From Diorhabda sublineata (lineage: Eukaryota > Arthropoda > Insecta > Coleoptera > Chrysomelidae), in the NCBI RefSeq assembly GCF_026230105.1, contig NC_079484.1, forward strand, positions 9,563,805 to 9,627,804: a stretch of 64,000 nt of DNA, in the 5' to 3' direction. The notes under the pieces are model-generated. The model saw only the letters and a program-made list of their open reading frames with translations. It searched no databases and was not told the DNA's origin. This document shows, one piece after another, positions 55,346 through 64,000 of this stretch. Positions within the stretch are counted from its first letter, which is position 1; the number at the start of each line of letters is the position of its first letter. The translations under genes and the position numbers were made by a program.

Positions 55346-56420
55346 TGAAATGTCTATATTTGGTAATTTATAAAAGAATTGAAGATAAGCTATACGTTAT
55401 TTCCACTATGACAAAAGTCAACTTGAGTCTTTTTCTCTACGCAGAAATCTGAATAAACACTTAAAGGTTCCACTCATCTCAAATACATGAAATTTTATTA
55501 CCAAGTAAAGCTTACTTCAAATCTTTTTTATGTAGATAGGTGAAACGTGAACAGAAGGCAAAGCGAATTTAGAAAACAGTCAATTCCATAATCAAAATTA
55601 CTTCTAATTAGAATAAAATATATTTTGGATGAACTTATTAACAGTAAGCTGACAAAAAAAATAATTCACATTTCCGGTGCATCCGAGTTAGGGATACCGT
55701 TTTTTGGCATCTAATGAATAAAACCAAAGAGTTTAAATTTTGAGAAAAAATATCATGTACACCGTTTTTAGTGTTAAATTAAAAATTGTTGTAGAAGAAA
55801 TTCGATAAATGATTAATGAATTCTTCTGTATGGAATTTCTCCATCTAGAGTCTCATTTCGACAGCAGCCATGTCTGTTTCAGTCTTCCAATGATTTTTTT
55901 TTAATGATGTTAGTTTATAATGATTTATGTGAGTTTTTTTCTTTTGATTGTGATATGTTTCTAATCCTCCTGAGTCCTTTTTCTATTTGGATTCATGATT
56001 TTAATCTTTGTACTCTTCATCTTCATGTCTTCATTGGGAAAGTATTTTTCATACTTCTACAAATTATTTTTCTACTGATGTTATATAAGATGTGTGGTAT
56101 AGATTTCGAATGCTTATTTCTGGCTTTCCTTTTGTATGTGATGTTTCTAATTTTTCTGACTTTTCTATTTTATTATTACTATTGGGAGTTATGATTTTAT
56201 TCCTTCTATTACAGTTTTGCTTGACTCTTGGCCTTTATGGGATGCCTCCATTGAGAAAGCTCTTATCTCAGAAGGAGCCATTTTTCTTTAAGTTATATGA
56301 GAATTCTTGTTTTTTTATTGTTGTTATATCATATGATTGGTGTAAGTTTGGAATGCTCCTGAATTTTCTTTAGTATTTTATGAGTTTCTAATGCTTTTAA
56401 CTTATGTTTGGTATTTTTGA
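55346..56420. other. unassigned, with degenerate internal repetition
   Basis: 55,346-55,900 shows nothing. 55,940-56,400 holds two diverged versions of a T-rich block (GATATGTTTCTAATCCTCCTG; GTGATGTTTCTAATTTTTCTG, each followed by a TCATTGGGAAAG/CATTGAGAAAGC word about 90 bp on). The long open frames here are T-rich repeats, not proteins. Confidence 0.4.
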
Positions 56421-56424
56421 CTAT

Positions 56425-56975
56425 TCCCTGCAGATTGAAAACTTGCTCGGAGCCAACCCATACCAAAAAAAGAAGAGACGGTTCCCAACAAGTACCGTCC
56501 GATTGCTTTAGCCACAACCATTGCCAATAGCATGGAGAAAGTCGTTAACCAGCAAATCTTGAGTCTTCTAACATCATTAGCAATCATCAATGCAGTTTTC
56601 GTGAACATAAATCAACCGGGGACCTTCTGGCCTGTCACCAACAAATGGACTGAAGCTATAGAGAAATTTGGGGAATCCAAAGCAATCCCACTGGACATAT
56701 CGGAGGATTTTGACTGGGTTTGGCATGCTAACCTTCTAAATTAATTAAGATCATGCGGTTTGTCGTTGTCCCTTATCGACTGACTTAGTAGCTTTCTCAA
56801 AGACCGATCCATCCAGGTCGCTATCGATGGATACACCTCAGGAAGGTTTGAGGTCAACGCAGATGTTTCCCAAGGATGCATCTTGTAACCTACTCTTTCT
56901 CCTGTAAATCAACGATCTACTCGACAAAACTGCAAACTGTTATACTCAACTTGTAGGCACAGACTTTTGTATTGT
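56425..56975 (+). pseudogene. non-LTR retrotransposon reverse transcriptase core
   Basis: Plus strand with frameshifts: KKEETVPNKYRPIALATTIA, NSMEKVVNQQILSLL, FVTNKWTEAIEKFGES-like sequence near 56,640, KAIPLDISEDFDWVWHANLL near 56,690 (first catalytic Asp of the palm, LDIS-x-x-FD), LSTFSKTDPSIQVAIDGYTS near 56,810, GRFEVNADVSQGCIL near 56,850 and PTLFLLxINDLLDKTAN near 56,900. The YADD catalytic box expected next is eroded (QLVGTDF). Blocks RPI-L, AFD-VWH, SQG-x-x-SPTLF and INDL identify a LINE RT of the Jockey/I-like group. 5' truncation and stops make it dead. Confidence 0.88.
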
Positions 56976-56984
56976 CACTTGTAC

Positions 56985-57230
56985 TTCAATATTTTGGAAA
57001 TCCTGATTCAGCTTCTGGTTGGATTATTGTATCTCTGAAAATATTTTATTGTTCTTGGGAATTATTTTATTATGCTCTTCATCGTAGTTATCCTCCTCTT
57101 GCACGCACAGATTTTTCTTGTACCCCTATATTTTGGAAATACTTTATTAGCTTCTGATTGGATTATTGGATCTCGGAAAATCTTTTATTGTTCTTCGGAT
57201 GTTTTATTATGCTGTTCATCGTACAGTTAT
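56985..57230. repeat. 139-bp tandem duplication
   Basis: Two diverged copies starting at about 56,990 and 57,129 share TATTTTGGAAAT, GCTTCTG-TTGGATTATTG, TATTGTTCTT and TTTTATTATGCT-TTCATCGTA. Confidence 0.8.
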
Positions 57231-57499
57231 GCAAGCAACTAGTTCATTTTTTTATGCTATTTTCTATTTGATTTGATGTCATATTCAATAACTCCCAAAT
57301 ATTCGACATAATTGTTTTGGTAGGAAGATCTAATGTTGGTTCAAAACCCCTCCAATGATGTGTTGTAGATTACACTTTCAGAATCCCAGTAGTTATATTC
57401 AGAATAAATTTAAGCTGATTTATTGGTCGAAGTGAGGAAAATTCAGTTAATTGTATATCACATTTTGAAATTTTATGAGTAATTGTTCTACCACTATTA

Positions 57500-57795
57500 C
57501 CACTGACACTATGGCCCTCAAAGAGCCTTGGCCTCGTCCACTACATTCTTCCAGTCATCACGATTCGTCTCCACCCCCTCACACCTAGCTCCCGACGATC
57601 CTCTTCGACATCATCCATCCACCGTTTGCGCCATCGCCTAGGGGGCTTCTGCCGATACGCTTTGCGCATCCCCCACTCCTCAGGCATATGCTCCAAGTGA
57701 CCTAGCCATTTGAGTTTGGCCCTCTTGACTTCTATCACCAGACTTGGGTGTTCATGGAGCCGGTAGAGCTCAGTGTTTGTACGTATGCGCCCCAC
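57500..57795 (-). pseudogene. LINE endonuclease-RT C-terminal end
   Basis: Minus strand: IRTNTELYRLHEHPSLVIEV, KRAKLKWLGHLEHMPEEWGM, RKAYRQKPPRRWRKRWMDDV, EEDRRELGVRG, then by frameshift NRDDWKNVVDEAKAL. These are the classical last blocks (K-x-x-RL-WLGHV-RM, G-R-RKRWLDDVEEDL, R-W-x-x-V-EAK) of insect RTE/CR1-like endonuclease-RT proteins. 5'-truncated; no poly-A visible. Confidence 0.88.
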
Positions 57796-57799
57796 GCTC

Positions 57800-59703
57800 T
57801 GCAGAATTGTTCGTTAATCATAAAAGTATAAATTTGATTATGAAAATAAGTTTTCTACAGGATGTAAAATAATGCCTATTTTAATTAACATGATAACGCA
57901 TCAATAAAAAATGTCATTATTTTAAACGAAACCTATATTATTGTAATAATTGATGAATATCACAAATTATTATGTTCATATTGTAAAAATCGCCATACCT
58001 CAGTGAAAATGCAAAAGTTTGTGTAAGATGTTCACATATACATATAATTTCCCTATCTTACCTAACCCAGGTTTTCCTAACTACTAAACTATTCTCTGAC
58101 AAAAATAAACCTGTATCTTTATCATTGCTTTCTCAAACCTGAGCTAAATAAACATTTAAAAGTTCAACATTTTTCTATACAGGGCAGTGTAGCTCTATTT
58201 ATTAAAAATAAAAGCCAATGCCTTGTATTGAAATAGTTTTACCACAAGAATACTCCTATCCTAACCAGTGTTGGGAATTAATAATACTCGCAAAAAAAGT
58301 ATTTTGATAGGCATACAAATCATTTTTCAAGTAACATGACATGGTTTCATATAAGTTATTCATATTTTAAAATTAAAGATAACGAGGATTAAAATTTTAA
58401 GGGATTTTGAGAATTTTTTGGAAGCCAATTTTTAATGTTTGAAAGCAGACACTATACTGAACACACGGTTTACACTACCACAACACCAACAATTACACAA
58501 TCTGACGCGTGTTTCGATAACCAAGATATCATCTTCAGAGACTGAATGTGAATTGAGTTAATGTGTGTCAGATAGTGTAAATGTGAGTGTTGTTGTGAAT
58601 GAAACATGAATATCTCAAATGGTTTCAGAAATTCCATTCATTCATGATTTCTGGATCAAAGGTTCCATAATCATTAATATCTGTCTAATATGGTACAGCA
58701 TTGTGACAAGCTTGTCCATTACACTGTCCACAAGATAAAGAGCACTGGAACCCCGCTTTCCTGCATCCACATCTTGAGTCACATCCATTTTGTAGTTACA
58801 GAATACTGCAGGTGGTAAAATAGTCATGATAGGTTCCAGGAATTCGTTACGCATTGTTCATCCCCATTCATACATTTCTAAATCAAGCCCTAACAAAGTT
58901 TGAATTTGATAATAAACGCGATTGAAATGTTGGTGAGCTGCTCCATTCGTAATTTTTCAACTTCCGAAAGAGGTTATGAGTGTTATTAAATTGATAAATT
59001 TCAGAATTGTTAGAAAGAATGATTGAATTTAATCTAATAGTTAATAAAAAATGATAATTATATATTTAACAATAAATTATAACCTCAATATTACGAGTTT
59101 TTGATTAGGACTACCAGTTGACCAGTGCTCCGTTATGTTCTCTCTCCTCGAAACGCATCAGCAAATAAAACGTAAAATTATCAAAAAACAATCCCTGTGC
59201 ATAGATTTGATAACAAAGTTTTCTTCTATATCTCATTTACTGACCCGATAATAACTCTTTCCTGGTAGGGAAAGGACTACCTCATTTCGTCCTCAGAAAC
59301 TTTTGGGTCAGAACAATTCGTATTTTGATGTCTTCCCCAAAAATTTTTGCATTTTCATAGGAAAAAGTCATATCTTTTGAAGTTATCTAAAGGAACAGTT
59401 CTCTGATTTGGTTCAAAGTCGCCTTAATCTCATAGAACATTATTTAATTCAGCTGCGACGGTTTTGTTTAATGATCATGGGCCGAGAATCTCTCATTAAT
59501 TACAATCATTTCTTCCATTCTGCTGTTCTCCAAATTTTTAATTTCAGCTGGTACTCAAAGTTGAGCACCAAAAACGTTTTTCACAAAATCCCCTCCACTG
59601 GCTCAATATATATCTAGTTAATATTTTCTCTGTAAGCAATTTTTTTAAAGTTAAGCCCGTGTTGAAATAAAAAGCACTTTTGTTCAAAAAATAGGTAGTC
59701 CAA
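57800..59703. other. gene-free stretch with one dispersed repeat word
   Basis: No coding motif recognised. TTTACACTACCACAACACCA, then TCTGACGCGTGTTTCGATAA at 58,470-58,525 matches a segment near 39,340, showing a dispersed repeat of unknown type. Confidence 0.45.
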
Positions 59704-60045
59704 GCGCCTAGCGTTACCAAATGGTAACTGACTGGTAACAAATAAAATATTTCTCATCTTTGTTTATACCCTAACAATTAACGGTCACAATATTTTTAAA
59801 ATGAAAAGGTATATACTTGCACAAAGTTTGGTTCCATGGAATTTCTTTGAACTAACAAAAACTATCAGGTAAACAAAGCTCGTACTTGCTGATGCCCGGT
59901 CTAAAATATATGGTTTTGTTTTGTTTAATTTTTTTAACTGGCCTTAATAGAAAGCGCTATCTCGTTAATATGAAATAAAATAAAACTACAGCAAAAAATT
60001 TTAGGGGGATCTACACCCGTTTCCAAATGGTAACGCTAGGCGTTA
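59704..60045. mobile_element. short MITE, TTAA-type ends
   Basis: Left CGCCTAGCGTTACCAAATGG and right, inverted, CGCCTAGCGTTACCATTTGG with TTAA just outside the right end. The left TTAA is altered. About 340 bp without coding. TTAA suggests piggyBac or Kolobok mobilisation. Confidence 0.7.
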
Positions 60046-61188
60046 AAGGATAAAGGAAGATATATTAACTAAACTACTCCTCGGAATTTAGCTTTTAGTA
60101 TGAAGTGATTTGTTAATTATCCTATGAAAAAAGTGTATGCCTTACATTTTTTAAGTTCCCAACTCTGAACCTAACATAATCTATAAAAATACATACCTAT
60201 TCACTTTTCTAATCTCACGAACTATCACTGTCTTAATTTTTTTCTCTACACTAACATTTGTCATGATTTCTGTAGGTCCTAATAAAATCCTATAAATCAG
60301 ACCTGAATAAAATCCACCCCGTCCTCATGAAGAGCTGCTTTTTCAAAAAATTCATTATACTGCTTATTGTGTTTGTCAACTTAATAATATTTCATTCATA
60401 TATAAAATGGAGTTTTAAATTTTGGTACAAAAATTCATTCAAACTCCACCATTTTATTTTAGTAATTTATCAGTTTTAAGGAATGGGTTTTAGTTATCAG
60501 AAAATACAGTTTGTGATCGTTAGAAATTACAGAAAACGAGAGTTATTAAGATGAAAATGATCAAAAATGAACTGTGGAAAAAGTTGAGCTATATACATTT
60601 TAAATATTTTATTTAACTAAAAGAAACTTCACTTTTGTGAAAACGATATTATAGCAATGAGTACACTCATTTGATTTTCACATTTTTACATCTTGCTTAT
60701 CTAGATGAGTTCAAAAGCTGTTTAGAAACTTGATTTTTCATACTTAACGTTCGATATCTATTAAATGTAAAAAATTTGGTTAATCTCCTGAAAAGTAGAC
60801 AACAACAACAACAAGTTTACAATCAGTTCAATGTTTGTGAATCGTAAAAGCTAAATGTTGCCTTCTTCTAACGAGTAAAAGCATTTTAAAATCGGATTTA
60901 AGTAGATTTCTTAGCCATATTGACAAGTGCAAATTTCCATTTTCCCCGATTTCTTGTTATATAAAAGAAAAAGTCTGCTAATGGTTAACGACGCTGGGTT
61001 GAAGAGAGCTCTCAGAAGTCTTTGTAAACCAGATAAGATGACCTGAGGTGGATAAATCTTTTCCCGTTACTGGTATTTACTTTATATTCAAAGCTAATTT
61101 GGCATCTTAATTAAAACCGGAGTTTAAACATTTTTGGGCAAATTGTACAGTCCTAAAGCATAACTCTCCTTAAAGGAGCTATCTTACT
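60046..61188. other. gene-free stretch
   Basis: No recognised feature on either strand. Confidence 0.35.
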
Positions 61189-62340
61189 CAGTGGCCAAGA
61201 TTGGAAGTTGGAAGTGGGGTGCAAGATAAAATCTAATACTAAAAATGGTATTGTAAGATATTGTTTCATGTTATAATTGGATTTTTGCACTGCGAGGGGA
61301 ACTAAATAGAATTGTAATTGTCGTTGATAGTTCCATCAAGTCATCAAGTCAAATACAACTATTACATACAAAAAACTAATATAAATCAAACAAACGAAAA
61401 GGTTCAAACGAAGGAAATATAAATAAAAATAAACAGTAGACAGTAATCTAATTATACATGATCCACGTCTTTTCAAATTGTCATTGTTTTAAATCAAAGC
61501 TAGATGTCTTGATTTCCGTCTGGCATAAATTACCAAGTTTTCCTCTAAATCAATGTTTTTAACCGCAATGGCTAGTAAGCTAAATATGATAAACGTTGTT
61601 GGAACATAGAATTCCTCAGATAGTTTTTGATGCGTTTCAAGAAATTGAAAAATAGTTATACCTTTGCAGTGGACACAGGGAAAGTCATAAACAGTTGAAG
61701 AAGTTCGAACAAATTAGAGAATTCATTCTGGTTGTGAACCTTTTCAGACCAAATTTGGCAAAAGATATCGATCAATTTGGTCTGATTATATTTCATTTTT
61801 GAAAAGGCTGAAGTTTCATTTAACGGAGAACTCAGAACAAAACATCTTTGATATGGTCTTTATAAAGTTCTTCATCTTCTTCATCAAAGCCGTCAGCAAT
61901 AATTCCATGTGGCCGAGTAGAGCCACATCACTCAATGTATCTGACAAAGGGTAGTAAAACATTTAGAGGTGAATCATATACAGAATGAATATCTCACCTT
62001 ACTTTAGGTGAAAGTTTTATATTGCGCTGAACTGTTAGCCCCTCAAAGCCGTATCTAATAAAATCAAGCGCTTCATTAAAAATATTTTGGAACTCTTCTT
62101 CATATGTACATTGAAAGGATGTTAGTTCTTTTCAAAAAAAGTGCTTCATAACATTCAATACAAAAATAAACTCAAGCTTGGCAATATTGAGTTTTTGAGT
62201 CAATTGCTTCAATATTTTTCAGGTGTGCAGGATATCAAATGTTGTTATACTGCTCCCGAGCTTTCATATCTTCTCCTTTTTTCTTAACTCTTTGAATGCA
62301 TATGCTGCAATTTTCTCTTAAATACGTACCCGATATACGC
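61189..62340 (-). mobile_element. hAT-like element, decayed
   Basis: Starts CAGTGGCCAAGATTGGAAGT and shares its first 350 bp with the fragment at 23,868. On the minus strand scattered open segments such as TLSDVALLGHMELLLTALMK (about 61,920) and KLNIAKLEFIFVLNVMKHF-like sequence (about 62,180) may be remnants of a protein, but I cannot assign them to a family. The right end is not defined. Confidence 0.4.
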
Positions 62341-63000
62341 CTTTCCATTCATATTTTGATACTGCACTATTTCCAATACTCAAAATACTATAGAAAACTA
62401 AGGTGCCCAACAAATAGAGTGGAAATAAATCATAATAGTTCAAGTTATTGCGACATTTGAAATTTGCACTTATAAGTGAGAATTGAATTGATCTATGATA
62501 CTCCTAACAGCTGAAATATAGAAGGTAATAAGAGTATAGGTAATGACAGTAGACAGCAAAAATAAACACATTCTGATGAAGAAATTGAAAAGCAAACACA
62601 ATATCGATTCTATTCAACTTCTTTTTTTGTATTTTACCTAATCAATTTTCCACTCATTAAATTGACAAACACAAATCCTACCTGCTGATATACCTGAAAT
62701 CTATTCATGAACCTAAACCTGAATATTATAAAAAACCAATGAATACTTTTATCATATTTCTTTAATAAATATTGGAAACACATTTACATATATATAGCCT
62801 ATTTCTAATGTAATATATAGTCCAAAAATAAAAAAAAATCTTCATTGCTGACTAAGAAACCTAATTTAAATTTATTTCTACATAAACACTGACTACTATA
62901 TTATATTTTAATGTTAAATAATTAAAATTAACCTTAGCAAAGGAAATTCAATCAGTCCACAAATTTCAAATGTCAATTTTTCGAACAGAAACATTGAAAA
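62341..63000. other. gene-free stretch downstream of the hnRNP gene
   Basis: AT-rich, no recognised feature. Confidence 0.35.
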
Positions 63001-63001
63001 T

Positions 63002-63007
63002 TTTATT
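63002..63007 (-). promoter_or_regulatory. hnRNP polyadenylation signal candidate
   Basis: AATAAA on the minus strand, 148 bp beyond the stop codon of the hnRNP gene. Confidence 0.55.
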
Positions 63008-63154
63008 AACGATCAGTCCCTGATGACTTTTGTGTGTTAAATAAAAAATGGTATGTAAAAATAATTTTGAATTGATATGAAATGTACACCTGCACTGCAA
63101 AATTAATTTGTACAACAACCTTTCTCAAGCAGTGGATCAGCGCACTTACATGCT

Positions 63155-63622
63155 TTAAAATCTCCTTGGCCCAGGACCTCCTTGGTTGCCATTGGAATAA
63201 CCTCCACCACCGAAACCACCGGCATCTACATTTGAAAATAATTAAGAACAAGTGGTTATAAAATTTGGACAACTTACTGTATGGAGCGGATCGTGGTTGC
63301 TGGTAACTGTTTCTCATCGCACCACCACCATAACCTTGTTGATAGTTGTTACCAAACCCATCTTGGCCACCCTGATTCCATGGACCGCTATTTTGATTGA
63401 AACCACCTACATCAAATATATATTTATCTATAGCAGGAAATGTTGCTGATAATGTTTAAAACTAACCTTGTCCCCAAGGTCCACTAGGACCCCCCATTGG
63501 CCCCCCTGGTCCACCAGGACCTTGGTTATGCCAAGGACCTTGGTTCCAAGGTCCATTACCATAACCTCCAGGACCACCTTGATTCCAATCACCTTGTCCA
63601 CCTCGGTTCCAATTTCCACCTC
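63155..63622 (-). CDS. hnRNP A/B-type protein, C-terminal exons (Hrb87F/Hrb98DE-like)
   Basis: Three spliced coding exons: 63,622-63,467 (156 bp), 63,406-63,278 (129 bp) and 63,225-63,155 with the stop TAA. Donors GTTAGT and GTAAGT and acceptors TTTTAG, GATGTAG and AATGTAG keep one frame. The product is the Gly/Asn/Gln/Pro/Trp-rich tail: GGGNWNRGGQGDWNQGGPGG, then NGPWNQGPWHNQGPGGPGG, then NNYQQGYGGGAMRNSYQQPR, then SAPYNAGGFGGGGY and a terminal PRRF. The NYQQ-YGGG-xxRN and SAPY motifs and the PRRF-like end are those of Drosophila Hrb87F/Hrb98DE and vertebrate hnRNP A1-type proteins. Family knowledge: two RRMs precede this tail, which mediates phase separation and nuclear import via an M9-like signal; the proteins act in splicing and mRNA packaging. 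The RRM exons lie beyond the window end. Paralogue identity is not resolved. Confidence 0.9.
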
Positions 63623-64000
63623 CTAAAATAACACAAGACACATGAAAATTCTTTAAAATAATTATAAAATTCCATTATTTGTTAGGAATTAGATGGATGT
63701 GACAATGATTAGCTTTATCATCAATTTATACATTGCTCTTGTATTGCATTTACAAGGGAAAGCACCTGATATGTTCAAAATTATAATAAGTTCTAGTTAA
63801 AGGCTTACAATATTGTCCAAATAAGCAAAATTATAAATGATACAGCAGGGCATCGTTTATCTGAAATTCGTTCTGATATATATCATGATATGTATCATAG
63901 CAAAAATTCAAACATTATGCCTCTTAAAGCTGATTACACTCCTAGCCCCTTATCAACAATTATGTAGATAAAATCATTGGTGTTTCAGAAATGTTTATTT
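63623..64000 (-). other. hnRNP intron running out of the window
   Basis: Upstream of the acceptor at 63,623 no further exon with a suitable frame is visible to the window end, so this is intron. Confidence 0.7.

Noticed and set aside
55904..56373. Phe/Leu-rich frames resembling membrane proteins
   Set aside because: They come from diverged T-rich repeated blocks next to a LINE, with no start context or conserved motif.
61850..62300. Acidic segment DGFDEEDEELYKDHIKD considered as an importin-like exon
   Set aside because: The match was only compositional; flanking frames carry many stops and the segment lies within a repeat with hAT-like ends.
63252..63449. Plus-strand frame across the hnRNP exons
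   Set aside because: Antisense of the Gly-rich coding exons and introns.
1..64000. CRISPR arrays, tRNA genes, rRNA genes, prokaryotic-type operons or defence systems
   Set aside because: No spaced direct-repeat arrays, no cloverleaf with A/B boxes that I could recognise, and no bacterial gene context. The tandem repeats found are contiguous satellites or duplications.

Overview
This is eukaryotic, insect-type DNA: AT-rich and intron-containing, with canonical GT-AG splice sites. Nearly every long open stretch is the remains of a transposable element. The element families are those usual in arthropods: Tc1/mariner of several lineages, pogo/Tigger, hAT, PIF/Harbinger, Helitron, a Crypton-type tyrosine recombinase, non-LTR retrotransposons, a probable solo LTR, and many TA-flanked MITEs and foldback elements. 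A (CCTAA)n array matches the ancestral insect telomere repeat. The order of insect cannot be fixed from the sequence alone; a beetle or hemipteran with a large, repeat-rich genome would fit. No prokaryotic operon, CRISPR array, rRNA or tRNA gene was recognised.

Host genes are few and all on the minus strand. (1) Upf3, the nonsense-mediated decay factor, is complete at 37,493-38,882 with two coding exons, 445 aa and an exon-junction-complex binding motif near its C-terminus. (2) Immediately upstream is a terminal coding exon of an unidentified protein whose stop codon lies 34 bp before the Upf3 start (38,917-39,123). (3) Three 3' exons of an hnRNP A/B-type protein (Hrb87F/Hrb98DE-like Gly-rich tail) lie at 63,155-63,622; the RNA-binding domains are outside the window. 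(4) A clean first coding exon of an unidentified protein sits at 15,404-15,686, with a possible distant 5' exon near 22.65 kb.

Layout: 0-4.8 kb is unassigned plus a decayed repetitive arthropod protein (2.4-3.85 kb). 4.8-13 kb holds a near full-length dead mariner, pogo and LINE fragments, a 500-bp tandem duplication, a decayed mariner-like transposase and the telomere-like array. 13-19 kb has a hairpin, a palindromic foldback element, the unidentified exon and a palindromic mariner-like element carrying a nested insertion. 19-27 kb is fragments of mariner, pogo and hAT. 27-33 kb holds a MITE abutting a long-TIR element with its own zinc-motif gene, a Harbinger element and a Crypton recombinase remnant. 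33-37 kb is a hAT transposase, a solo LTR and a LINE tail. 37-39 kb is Upf3. 39-43 kb is mostly empty. 43-48 kb is pogo, hAT and tandem-repeat debris. 48-55.4 kb is a Helitron, several mariner-like elements and two large inverted repeats. 55.4-62.4 kb is LINE pieces, a TTAA-type MITE and a hAT-like remnant. 62.9-64 kb is the hnRNP gene.

The genes do not form a pathway. The most unusual content is transposon biology: repeated conversion of mariner-type elements into palindromes, a long-TIR element that appears to own a little-studied arthropod gene family, and a Crypton-like recombinase. Every coding region inside a mobile element that I could read is broken.
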